Assembly (NCBI GenBank): GCA_003116995.1
Contig: BDSL01000068.1
Coordinates: 372,001 to 436,000, forward strand
Origin: Yamagishiella unicocca
Lineage: Eukaryota > Chlorophyta > Chlorophyceae > Chlamydomonadales > Volvocaceae
Length of the DNA stretch: 64,000 nucleotides
Direction of reading: 5' to 3'
The notes under the pieces were generated by a model, which ran no database searches, had not been told where the DNA came from, and saw only the letters and a program-made list of their open reading frames with translations. The position numbers and the translations under genes are program-made. Shown here piece after piece: positions 53,301 through 64,000 of this stretch. Position 1 is the first letter of the stretch. Every line of letters begins with the position of its first letter.

Positions 53301-56300
53301 GCCACTCCCCCAGATAACTACAGGAGCGCACCCAAAGGGTCTCTTTCTCCCGTCCCCCTCCAGCCACACCCACCTTGACTCTCAGACCTCTGAACAGCAG
53401 CTCGCGGACTATGGTGCCTTCCACATGAGGCGTCGCGATGGTCACCTGCGCACAGACAACCGAGCAGTCGTTCAGTGTCGTTCGACGTCGTTCGTCGTTT
53501 ATTAGTTCCTGTGTAAGAACTAACAAAGCAGAGGCTTGTAATCCTTGAAACGGTGGTGGTGAGTGGTGATGATGGGTGTGATGATGGTGGTGGCGGGGCT
53601 GCTGGGGCAGCAGCCACCCACACGCCCAACCTCCCACCCGCACCCGCACCCGCACCCGTACCCGCACCCCCCCCCACACACGCGCTCCGACCACGGGCCC
53701 CTTCCCCCGCCTCATGCACCTCTGTCCTAAACGGTTTTTTCTGGCACCCACGGGTCTTCCTCGAACCCACCCACCATCACCTGCTCGCACATGTCGTGCT
53801 TCAGGAGCTCCTCCGGCCAGTCCGCCATCAGCATGGCGGACTGCACCCCCATGCAGGTGGCCAGCGCATCAGCCGCGCTCGCGAAGGACGCCAGCAGCAG
53901 CCCGCCGGTGGCCTCCACCTACAGGCGCCCGGCAGGAGCGGGCGCAGCGACAGGAGCGGTGTGACGACGGGGACGGGGAGAGAGGCGTGAGTCCGAGCGC
54001 GACAGCGGCACGCCGCGGAGAGCAGCAAGAGACAACAAGGCGAGGGAGCAGCGGCGGCACCTGCGGCTCGTCTCTCCCGCGGTCCTCGGCCCAGGCCGTC
54101 CTCGGGGGCCGCAGCCCCATTGCCGACTCCTCCACCTCCTATGTCCTGTAAACACCCCGTTGCCGGTCCGCAGGCGCCCCTGCCCCTCCGCACTCACGAT
54201 GTAGGCGCCGCATGTGGCCCTCGCAGCTGCCTCCATAGCGAAGGCCTCCTGGAAGATGGCCAGGGCGCGGCGGGTGACCTCCGCGTTCCAGGCCAGCAGC
54301 GTGCCAGCGCCCACCACAGACATGAACACCACCGCCACATGGCTGACGGGCGCGTCCAGCACGCCGGCGGCGATGGTCCGTCTGCGAGGAAATCGCGCCG
54401 CGGAGGCCGGGTGGTTGGCGGGTAAAACGGTTGGGGGAACGGAATGCGTGCAGGGGACAGGTAGGGGTGATGCGGTGCGCAAGCGCACGTGCAGGTTCCG
54501 CACCCCGGTGTGTGGGTGGGTTTCGAGGAAGACCCCTTGTGAGGTGGGGTGGTGGTGGGTGGGTGGGTGGGTGAGTGTGTGGGTGGGTGAGGCAGGGCCC
54601 ACGTCGGGATGCCGGGAGGGAGGCGGCGGCGGCTTCAATGGTTTTCCAGCAGTGGGGGTGTCTCACAGACAGGGTGTGCCACCGACGTGGAGTGTACGGC
54701 AGGTACGACACCGCGGCGGACTCACGTGACTTTCAGTGGTGGTTGCATCGACAGGCGGCACAGCAGCTGACGGGGCAGCGCCTGGTAGAGCTGCTGCGGC
54801 TCGGGCAGCTTAACGTCCAGCAGGTGCTCACCCTGGTGGAGCAGCTGCAACCAGGTACGACACGGTACGACAGCGTACGGCATGGTGGGAAGGAGAGGGA
54901 GGCACACGGGGTGGAGTGGGACCGGGCGACCCAGGGGAGACGGCCGCGCCCTTGTTTCCCAGCACCCCCATTCCCCAACCCAACTCCGCCCAGGGGCGTT
55001 GCCCCGCCACCCCCGCCACTCACGCACCTGACTCCCGCCACTCACGCACCCCACCCCCGCCACTCACGCACCCCACTCCCGCCACTCACCACCGCGTCCC
55101 TAAGCTGCCTGCTCTCCGGGATGTTGCGGATGAGTGCGAACGTTGCGTCGCTTAGGAGCACCTGCCACGTCAGCACCAGGGGGCGGGGGCAGGGAGCCAC
55201 GTCAGCACCAGGGGGCGGGGGCAGGGAGCCACGTCAGCACCAGGGGACGGCCCAACCGCCGCGTCATTCCATACCCCATTCCTGCAGCCACGCGCCTGCA
55301 CCAGCTAGTCGCCACCCCCTCCTCCAACCCCGCCTCCCTCAAGTCCCCGTCCTGCATATTTCGTCTCCTCCCAATCCCTCTCCTACCATTCCGTCTCATT
55401 CCCATGCACCACCTGCAGCAGCCCTCTCGCACCTGACCACCGGCCGCTGCGCCCTGCACTCCCCTCGCCAGCGCCATTCCCCTCCCCGAGTAGTGGTATC
55501 TCGCCTCCGCCTGCGGGGGGAGGGCCGAGAAGACCCGGTTATACGGCATGGGTATAACCGTTGGCACATTGTCTTGGACACAGAGTTGTGGGCGCATGCT
55601 GGAGGGGGGCCTCGAGGGTACCCATTTACACAACAAAGGAGGCGGGGGGAAGGGCGCCATACACACACCGACGGCACAGCATGGTACGGCATGTTTCCCC
55701 CGGCGATGGGCGGCACACTGGAGGCACCAGGCAGCAAGACCTTGCAGGACCGCTAGCAGGACCGCAGAGGGTACTGCAAGGCCGGCTAGCCGACCAAGTG
55801 GGTTCCTCCTCCTAGGCCGCGCTCCGAAACCCAGGTGTTCGTGGCTGTAAACGAAGTCTCCCAACACATGCTGGAGCTCCACATGTAGGGTTTTTTTGAA
55901 TGGTATGTGACCGCGACAGCAGCACGGGCGTGCGGCCGCGCGACACCATTGCACGCATCTAGGCAGCGGCGGCGGCGGCAGTGTCGTACCTGATTGTACG
56001 ACACGTCGACGGGTCGTGGAATGCCCGAGTGTACTCCCACGCGCACGCGGAGGCCCCGAAAGGCCAGCTGCCGTACGGAGGAGGATAAGGCCCTGCCCTT
56101 GCCGGCCAGAGCGCCGGAATCCTCAGCAGCAGTTGCAGCGGTGAGCTGCTGCTGGGGCGTGGCAAGCATGAGCTGCGGGCACGTGCTGCGAGTCGTTGCT
56201 GCGGCGGGACTGTTGCTGTGTCGCAGATCCAGCACTGCCTTTTCCAACCGTTTGTGCGAGTCCCCGCCGTTGGCGCAGGGCCCAACAACCGTGCCAACCA

Positions 56301-59300
56301 TCTCAATCGCAACCGTCGGCGGCTGGTACTTCGGCGGCGCTGCACCATACGCGCTGGACGAATGTTCTCCGTTGTAGGAGGGGCGGTGCTGCCACTGCAA
56401 GCGCACGGGCGAGGCGTCCTTGCATCCACCGTCCGCTGCCATGCCCCGTCCCGTCCCGTCCAAGCCGAGCGACGCGCCGTTCATGTGCACAGGAGTGAGC
56501 GTGCGCGAGGTGGCGGCTGGCGTGTCGAGGACCAGCCAGGCAGCCCGGACGTAGTCCCGGAGCAGCTCACCGCCAGCGGGCCCTGTGGGGCTGGTGCCGC
56601 TGCCAGTGCTCCCATGCAACACGCCAGCGCCCTGATGACGATGGAGATGATGGTGGTGATGATGATGGTGATGATGATAATGGTGGTGATGATGGAATGG
56701 TGTGGGTCGGGTCGGGGGGGGGGGGTAAGCGGTCGGAGGGTACGCACGTTGGGGCGAAAGCAAGGGGCATGTGGGGATGGGTGCCGCCACACTTGGAGGA
56801 CCGCAGACCTCCCTGGCGCGGGTACAACTCAAACACGTCATGCATCGTGCGTGCGAAGCGGCAAAGGAATGTACGTCAGCCACGCTGTCGTACACAACAC
56901 GCAGGAGGAGGGCCACTCGTGGCCGCACTGCCCAGAACCTCCCCTCCCCCCGGGAAATTCCCGTCACCCCCCCCCCCCGAGGGTAAGAGGAAGACCCCTA
57001 TACGAAAGGAAAACCCGGGGGGCGGGGGTTCTCAGCTACCCCACTGCCGCACCCGTCGGCCCCATCGCTCACTGTTCGGTCGACTCCATCTTCGGGTTGC
57101 GATTGCGATTGCGAACCAACGAAGCGCGCGGCAATGCTAGATGCCCAAGCCGACGACCTAGCCACCGTGCTGCAGGGAGGGAGAGGATAACTGTGATGAG
57201 CCGGCAGTTTGAGTCACGAGTCCAGGGAGGGGCGAGGCAGCAACGCGCGGGTAGCGGTGTCGTGGATCCACGCATGGTGCCCATTCGACGGACAGCTGGG
57301 CCGGGGACGCGGCTGCTGTAGTGGCTGCTGTGGTGGTGGTGGTGGTGGTGGCGGTGGTGGCGGTGGCTGCTGTGTTAGTGGTGACGGTGGTGGGGTTGTC
57401 CGAGGAGTGATGGGCCCCAAGGGTTGCAAGCAGGCAGCAGCAAGCGCACCAGGCGGCCCCACAGCCCGCCCCCACCTGGTGATCGTGCTCAGCATACCGC
57501 CTCCGCCAGCGGCGCCGTGGGGCACCCGGGGGGTGGCCCTGGAGAAGAACGTCTGCGGCATCGTGCCAGCGCAACAGGTGACGAGGCAATGCGGGCGATG
57601 CTATTACAACACATAGTTTTTGTGTCTCGCAATTGACGAAATTTTGGTGTTAGTACAAATCGGGTTTTAGGGTGTTGACACACCGGCAGCCACACATCCC
57701 AAACCCCAGCACCTGCAGAGCCACCCCGCCTGCCCTGTCAAGCACTCCAGTTTGACCGTGGGATCCATTCCACCCATCAGTCTCTATACAGCGTGGCTGT
57801 TGCTGGCAAGACAACACACAGACACACACACCTGTCCAGAGCTGCCTGCCGCATGGGAGTACATTTGTGACGGCGACGGCCACTCGTCCTCACAAGTCGT
57901 CAGGCTGCGAGGCCGCAGCAAGGGGGAGCCGGGTTACGTTGCCGGCCACGACGCACCGTGAGCAGGAGGGCGCAACCCACAAGAAACACGACACCGCACA
58001 GGCACACAAAACACAACGGAAGCCCACCCACCCACCCGCCCTTGCAACCCACCCACCCGCCCTTGCAACCCACCCGCCCACCCACCCACCCACCCACCCA
58101 CCCACCCACCCACCCACCCGCCCACCCACCCACCCACCCACCCACCCACCCACCCACCCACCCACCCACTCACCCACCCACCCACCCACCCACCCACCCA
58201 CCCACCCACCCGCCCACCCTTGCAACCCACCCACCCACCCACCCACCCACCCACCCACCCACCCACCCACCCACCCACCCACCCACCCACCCACCCGCCC
58301 ACCCGTGCAACCCACCCACCCGACACCCACCCACCTACCCACCCAGCCCTCCGACACCCACCCACCTGTGAGTACTCATACGTGAAAACAAAAGAGGCGG
58401 CGGCTGCAGCTCCTGCGCGGAACCCTCCAGGCTTCCCGTCCGCCTGGACGCTGCCATGGTGACAGCGACAGCGCCAGCTTCCCCCGCTGCGGCGTCCGGT
58501 GTACGGCGTGCGGCTCTGCGGTCCGCCGACGAGGTCAATAGCATCCGCGCGTGGAACCGTCGTGTGCGCACAGCAGGCTTCACGTTGCAGCCGGGCGCCC
58601 TGCCCTCCTCGCCGCCGCAGGCACCGACCCTGAAGATAGACCCGAGGGGGCTCCAAGCGTGAGGGTTCAGCTTCTTGAGCTCTGCAGCCGCCGCCCCGCC
58701 TAGCATCTCTATGAGCGCCACGTGCTGGGCGCCTCGTGTGGGCGCCACCCACACCTCCGAGGCGGAATCGCACACAGCGCAGCGGAGCAGCTGCTGCGGC
58801 CAGGACGCGCCCAGCATCTCCATCTGGATCCTGAAATGCATTATTATTATTTTTGCATATTTGGATTTGGGGCAGCAGGATTGCGGATTAGCGCGTGGGT
58901 TTTAAGGAAGACCCGTGGATGCGAGGAAAACCGTTTAGGGCAGACGTTTTGAGATTCATGTTGAGCATGTGGGTGGGCGTTCAGGATGGCCACCAGCTCC
59001 CGAGCAAGCGGCATGCGGGGCGCAAACGGGCTCGTGGCTGGTCGATACGGGCAAACGTGGAGAGTTGTGAGCCTAGGGCCGGCAGCGCGGGCGGCACAGG
59101 AAGGAACCGAACTGCCAGGCGTGCGTATTTCGCAGACGCCTGACGTGCGTCCTCACCTCAACGCGCATCCCACTGCGTCGGCCGCGGTGTGGAATGCCAG
59201 AATGAACGAGTCGCCTGCGGATCCACACACCGGGAGCAAAGCCCTGAGGTTTTGTAGTTGTGCGGCCGTTTACTTTGCCTAGCTCCCGCCACACGCGCGA

Positions 59301-62300
59301 CGCAGTGGGATTGCGCACGAACGACGCACTGGCAAGGACAGGCGCGGCCTGCTGTCCTGCCGGAGAGAACAGCCGACTTGCAACGCTGGCGCGCTCGGCG
59401 GCACTAGCGGTAGCAGACAGCCCCGTTAGTTACAGTTAGTTATAGTCAGTTAATTAGTTATAGTTGGTTAGTTAGTCATAGTTAGTTATAAATAGCTGCG
59501 CCGGACGTCACTGGCGCACGCGGCGCGGGCCAGCTGCATTGCGAGGGTAGCGTAAGGACGCGTATTCGCCACATGACGATTTGAGGAAGGCCGAACTGAA
59601 TGGGATGCGGAGGGCGGCAGCATTGGCACCAGCTCCTGCGCTGCGAGCGGCAGCATTGGCACCAGCTCCTGCGCTGCGCGGTCCGCCGCGGCGCCTCACC
59701 CTCAGTGGCGCTCTCGTAGCCCTCATGCTTCGCCAGCGCCTGCCGGATGACTGCATGGTGGGTCTTAAGCGCCGCGTCCATCACGGCCTCAGGCAGGGCC
59801 TCCCACAACGACGTCGAGTCCTGCAAAACCGCACCGTACGACACCATTGTACATTCAGTTCGCCGTACACGTGCCTCCTCGAGGCGCGCTTTGCACCGAG
59901 CAGGGCGCTTCGCGCCGCTGTTGCTGTGAGAGCTGTCAGCTGCGTACGTACATGCCGGCAAGTAGTGCGTGGAGATCATTAAGGCCCACGCGGCTAGTTG
60001 CTGGCGGCTGGGTGACATTCTTTGGCGACGGGCAGAGGGTTCCGAGTTTTAGAGTTTAGTGTTTTGGGGCCTTCCAGCGGCCCCATCGACTCACTTGGAT
60101 GTCGGTGATTACCAAGCTGGTCTGCGGATGTGCCATGGGCGCCCGAATGGCTCCGTGGAGCAGGTTCCGGTGACCGGCCACCCGCCGCCACACCAGGAAC
60201 CCCACAACCGTCGCCAGCAGCATGGTGCCGATGGGCACCAGCACCCCCAGCAGAATCGCCGTGGAGGTGCCGAGGGAGCCACCTGCATGTGGGGTAGCAT
60301 AGAAACACGTGTTTGCCACAGGGTACAACCAAACAATCAACAGGATGGTAGGTGGGAGGTAAGGGAGACAATCAACCAATCAATATGACGGGAGGTGGGA
60401 GGTAAGGGAGACAATCAACCAACCAACAGGACGGGAGGTGGGAGGTAAGGGAGACAATCAACCAACCAACAGGATGTGAGGTGGGAGGTAAGGGAATTTA
60501 GAGCCGGGAGTTGTTCGCTCCGCGGAGTTGGCACCCGGATGAACGTGTTGTTGAGGGTGGGTTTCAGGAATTGTTGCGCTTTGAGGGCACCAAGCTTTCC
60601 CGCTGCTCTGCTTTTCAAGGCTGCTGGGGTTGCTGGGCGGTTGAGGGGTGGAATCCGGGGCGCCTAGGCCATCCGGTGGTAAGGGAAACCCAAGACGCCA
60701 GGTGCTTGAGGTGTGTTGTGCTGTGCTGTGCTGTGCTGTGCTGTGTTGTGTTGTGCTGTGCTGTGCTGCGCTGTGCTGTGTTATGCTGTGATATGGTGAT
60801 ATCGGTGCCCCGCACCGTGCACCCCAACCCGCATGCGGCTTCACCAGCCACAGCACCCCAAGAAAACAGCGCCCGGTCGCGCGGTCGGCTCGGTTCCTCC
60901 CGCGAAAGCGCTACACGTGAAAAACCATAAACGGATTGCAGCCGCCCACACGTTTACCACACATGCGAGTGCGCTACAGCGCCGGTGCTTCTGCTGCCGC
61001 CCCGCTCACCGCCGCCGCCCGCGTCCTCGGTGCCGTGCTGTTTTGTCGTCGGCCGCGTGGGTCGGCATCCGATCAGCTCACAATACTGGCGCTGCAGGGT
61101 CGCAACGTCCCCCTGACTAGACAGCACGGATTCGATGATGAGCTGGCCCGTGGCAAGCACAACCTCGGGCAGCTGCTTCAGGCTGGGGAACAGCCAGGTA
61201 GTGTTGTCGGCAATGCCCGTCATGACCCAGCGAGTGACGAAAGCCATGCACCTGTGTTTGTCATTGTGACAGCCGGCAGTGGCGGCAGCAAGCATTCTCA
61301 GGTTCGGGTCTGCGGTGGTCATATGATGGATCATCGGATGCTGAGCAGGGAGAGGGGTTCATGGCGGCATGTGCCCATATCAGAGTTGCGGCAATTTCAT
61401 CCTTCCATGCTGCCTCCGTAAATCCACCTCCTCTCCAGCGCTCTGCTCCAGCGTGCACTTCAACTCCCTTAACGACCAGCTCCCTCTCTCTCCTCACATC
61501 CTCCCTCTACCCGCACCTCCCGTGTCGTCTGCTCCCCTAGCTTTCCCTCTCCGCACCCCAAGCTCGGCTTCTGCCGCAAAGACGGACATCCCACACAGAT
61601 GCATAGACTACATGTGACCATAGCTCTCAACACATCACCCGAGAGGATGCGGGGCTGAGGCAGTTGACGGTTGAGGACTGCAAAGTGTTGGGGGAGCCAA
61701 GCGATCGTGGCGGACCCATGCCCCTCCCCGGACACACGCACTCGAGTCGGACGTCCAGGACCGTGTTGCGGCTCTCCAGACCGTTGTTCATAGCCTCCAG
61801 GTACGACATAGTCGCCTCCGTGTCGTACCCCGCTTGCCTCCAGCGGGCGAGGTTGTCGTCGGAAAGCGACAGAAAGCTGTGGCGATAGGGGTCTATGCCG
61901 CTGGTGGCGTCCAAGACGTCCTGGATACTGTTCGCAGGCTGCACGGGAGGCGAAATCCAAGATCCTCGAATCAATATTTTTCGAAGGGCTCAGCGGCGAG
62001 GATACCCAGTTGGTGGTTGGGTACGGCATCGCCGCCGAATTAAAAATGTGTTCCGTGTCTCTGGCTAAACGCCAGTGAATACCCACGGGCCTTCGCTGCA
62101 GCCGGATATTCCGTCCGTAAACAGGATTGCAGGCAGATTGGTTTCGGAGGTTCCTCACGCGGTGGGCTCTCTCGGCCCACAGGCGCACGGCAGCTACCCT
62201 AACCGTCTTAGCGGCTATACACATTTCGGGGCTCTTCCCCAACTAACGCTGTCGCGTGCTCTCAAGCCTTTCTTGAGCCGTAATGTACTCGGACATTTGG

Positions 62301-63871
62301 TAGACAATGGCTACGAACCACTACAGCCTTTTGGGTCCAGTTTCCTTGGATTCGGTCGTACCCGTGCGATAAGAGAAAAGAACTTGTAGGCCATCTTCTG
62401 GTAATCCGGCTGGGACCGAGAGTTGACCATACCGGTCCAGCCACCGAACGCGCTGAACGGCGCAAAGTTGACCCAGGCCGTCGTACCATCCGCCAGGCGC
62501 ACCTAGCGGCCGGGAAGGACCCAGGGGGCGGTTCGTTAGGTCAGAAACGAAAAGGGCTCAGCCAAACGCACGTGGCGGTTGGCAACGGCGCGGCCCCTTC
62601 GCGCGCTCCAGTCCGGAGGACGTCCGATCGAAACGCGGGCGGCTGGTTTTAGAGGTAACTCGCACACAGCGGCTCGGTCCTTACTAACACACGGCGATGC
62701 CCTCAGGTATAGACAGCTGAGACGCCAGGACACCGCAACCGCAAACAAGCGTCCGATGACAATGTACGGCACTGTGGCGTGGGGTAGGGTGTGAATTGTG
62801 TTTTGCAACATCTAGGCTTTGGAGCCTCAGGGCAATGGGCTGGGGATGAGTGAGAAGAAACCCGTAGGGTAGACACTGGAAAGTAACCGAATATGAAACG
62901 TTTGGTAAACCCGTTGGAGTACTGCATGCTGGAAAGGTTGGTTTAGGATTCCCCATCCGGTTTTGGGGGTGGCGTTCGATACGAGCTGTACTTACCGCGT
63001 CAGCGAAGGGGCACATGTCGGGGCCGGTGCAGGTGACCAACTGGCCGGAGGTTCGGTTGAGCACTTTCGTCGCCCCAGGCAGGCGGCTGACCCCCAGGGA
63101 GCTGGTGGTGCGGTTGATCGACGGGCGGGCCAAGGCATTGGCCTTAAACTCGTCTCCTGCGAGGAGTGTTCATTTCTCACGACGGAGGACGACTAAAAGG
63201 ACGCCCTTTCATCATTTCCTCATTTTATTTGAAAGCAAAATACCCTATTTTTTATTAGGATTGTATTCTTGCAAGACCCATCGAAAGCGGCAAGGGAACT
63301 ACTGCATGATGTGGTATGGGAGCCTGCATTGGGACGGCCGTTAGCGGGGCCTAAACCGCGTCTCAGGGAGCTTCAAGAGCCCCTCATGCGGGCGGGCAGC
63401 CGCAATTTGCAATGAAGGTGCAAGTTAAGGGAAGCGTTTGTGCCGCGCAGAAACGTGTAGCACAACGCGCTGGGAGCGCCAGCCACCCGATGTGGGCGGA
63501 TCCCCAAGACAGACCCCAGCCTCACCGAAGTTGATGGTCATCAGGCAGCTGCCATTCGCGAAGAATTCGTTCGACGTGTTGCAGCCTTTTGACTTGGGCT
63601 GCACCCTGTCGGAAGATGCGCAGTCAGGCAAGGCAATCCAATCAGACGCGGAATAATATACAGCAGCCAGTGTCGGCAGGGCAAGGCCGCAAGCACACCA
63701 CAAGCACGCACTCCGGAAAGTGGCCCTGTGCGCGACCGCCCGCCTGCTGCCGGCTAGGCTAGGCTAGTACCCGTAGGCTTACTCGAAGAGCTTCATGTAG
63801 TGTTGCACTGCCCGGAGCATCGCCGAGTCGTTGACGAGCGGTTTCATTGTGTCGGGATCGATGTAAAGGCC
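50336..63871 (-). CDS. Receptor-type adenylate/guanylate cyclase with solute-binding-protein ectodomain (5' partial)
   Basis: Exons (minus): 63871-63783, 63605-63526, 63156-62996, 62502-62362, 61938-61742, 61251-61082, 60282-60095, 59820-59700, 59214-59157, 58830-58366, 57904-57832, 57802-57713, 57552-57476, 57169-57073, 56631-55990, 55510-55433, 55161-55090, 54844-54726, 54381-54198, 53918-53781, 53445-53374, 53050-52931, 52578-52471, 51913-51356, 50611-50336. This gives 1457 aa; the start lies beyond the right edge. Ectodomain 1-279 resembles bacterial extracellular solute-binding proteins (IDPDTMKPL, NFGDEFKANA, WVNFAPFSAFGGW). TM helix at about 287-312. C1 has LVITDIQDSTSLWE and TEGDSF with metal-binding Asp340 and Asp384, a roughly 450-aa insertion, then FRGLRVRVGVHSG. 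C2 (about 973-1180) lacks both Asp but has GRVMNRAARIS with Asn1131 and Arg1135. It should make cAMP or cGMP at the membrane. The exons within the insertion are the least certain. Confidence 0.87.
51257..51308 (-). repeat. Dispersed intron element, copy 5
   Basis: GTCCTAAACGGTTCTTCGCG ... GAGTCTTTCCTTGCAACCCC, near the donor of the last cyclase intron. In gene sense it is in the donor-side orientation. Confidence 0.6.
53721..53768 (-). repeat. Dispersed intron element, copy 6
   Basis: GTCCTAAACGGTTTTTTCTG ... CACGGGTCTTCCTCGAACCC. It begins about 12 nt after the donor at 53780 in gene sense (donor-side orientation). Confidence 0.75.
55172..55248. repeat. 32-bp tandem repeat, about 2.5 copies
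   Basis: Unit contains CACGTCAGCACCAGGGG(G/A)CG, in a cyclase intron. Confidence 0.85.
58021..58362. repeat. (CCCA)n simple repeat
   Basis: About 340 bp of CCCA units with scattered CCTTGCAACC interruptions, in the intron between cyclase exons 58830-58366 and 57904-57832. Confidence 0.95.
58897..58946 (+). repeat. Dispersed intron element, copy 7
   Basis: AAGGAAGACCCGTGGATGCG ... ACCGTTTAGGGCAGACG. In gene sense it lies before the acceptor at 58831 in the acceptor-side orientation. Confidence 0.7.
60336..60495. repeat. 43-bp tandem repeat, about 3.7 copies
   Basis: Unit contains GGGAGGTAAGGGAGACAATC, in the cyclase intron between 61081 and 60283. Confidence 0.9.
60714..60785. repeat. 5-bp repeat (TGTGC/TGTGT)n
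   Basis: Simple repeat in the same cyclase intron as the 43-bp array. Confidence 0.85.
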
Positions 63872-64000
63872 CTGTCCAGACGGCGGCGTTTGAGTCAGTG
63901 GGAAGCAGCATTGATGAACAAGAACCTTGCGCGCCATTCGCGCATGCGGCGGGCACCGCGCGCGCTTTGCTTCAGTTCAGGACAGTACACCATACGGTCC
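63872..64000 (-). other. Probable cyclase intron at window edge
   Basis: No open continuation of the ectodomain. The acceptor CAG ends at 63872, so the previous exon lies outside the window. Confidence 0.6.

Noticed and set aside
58021..58362. Telomere-like C-rich repeat
   Set aside because: CCCA units are not the algal telomere repeat, and the array lies within a cyclase intron.

Overview
The window is nuclear DNA of a GC-rich, intron-dense green alga, most likely a chlamydomonad/volvocine (Chlamydomonadales). The evidence is six many-exon genes of eukaryotic type, GT-AG introns with a few GC-AG ones, TGTAA-type candidate poly(A) signals, an acyl-lipid desaturase with a plastid-like N-terminus, and a receptor-type nucleotidyl cyclase with a bacterial solute-binding-protein-like ectodomain of a kind common in this group. 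Exon models were built by hand from splice consensus, phase and protein-family continuity. In every complete model the exon lengths add up to an intact reading frame.

Layout. (1) 4855-1455, minus: ten-exon FAD5-type delta-9 acyl desaturase (415 aa). (2) 10263-5746, minus: ten-exon RPC6/RPC34 subunit of RNA polymerase III (286 aa). (3) 10836-19469, plus: fourteen-exon DEAD-box helicase HAS1/DDX18 (752 aa), divergent from RPC6 across 572 bp. Its third intron carries three paralogous box C/D snoRNAs (12269-12896). (4) 21355-29173, plus: ten-exon single-pass membrane protein (1460 aa) with a Gly46 tract and a GH5 mannanase-like domain lacking both catalytic glutamates. (5) 30649-47014, plus: 24-exon multi-pass membrane protein (about 1974 aa) of unrecognised family. 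(6) 63871-50336, minus: 25 exons of an adenylate/guanylate cyclase that enters from beyond the right edge (1457 aa seen).

Functional links. RPC6 (5S rRNA and tRNA synthesis), HAS1 (ribosome assembly, snoRNA release) and the snoRNAs predicted to guide 25S rRNA methylation form a ribosome-production cluster around one intergenic region. The other three proteins are membrane-bound surface or signalling candidates.

The introns are crowded with private tandem repeats of 5 to about 50 bp, plus two dispersed short repeat families. One family, consensus core GAGGAAGACCCGTGG...ACCGTTTAG, was seen only inside introns. It tends to lie in one orientation near donors and in the other near acceptors. Many long ORFs in these repeats are artefacts and were not annotated.
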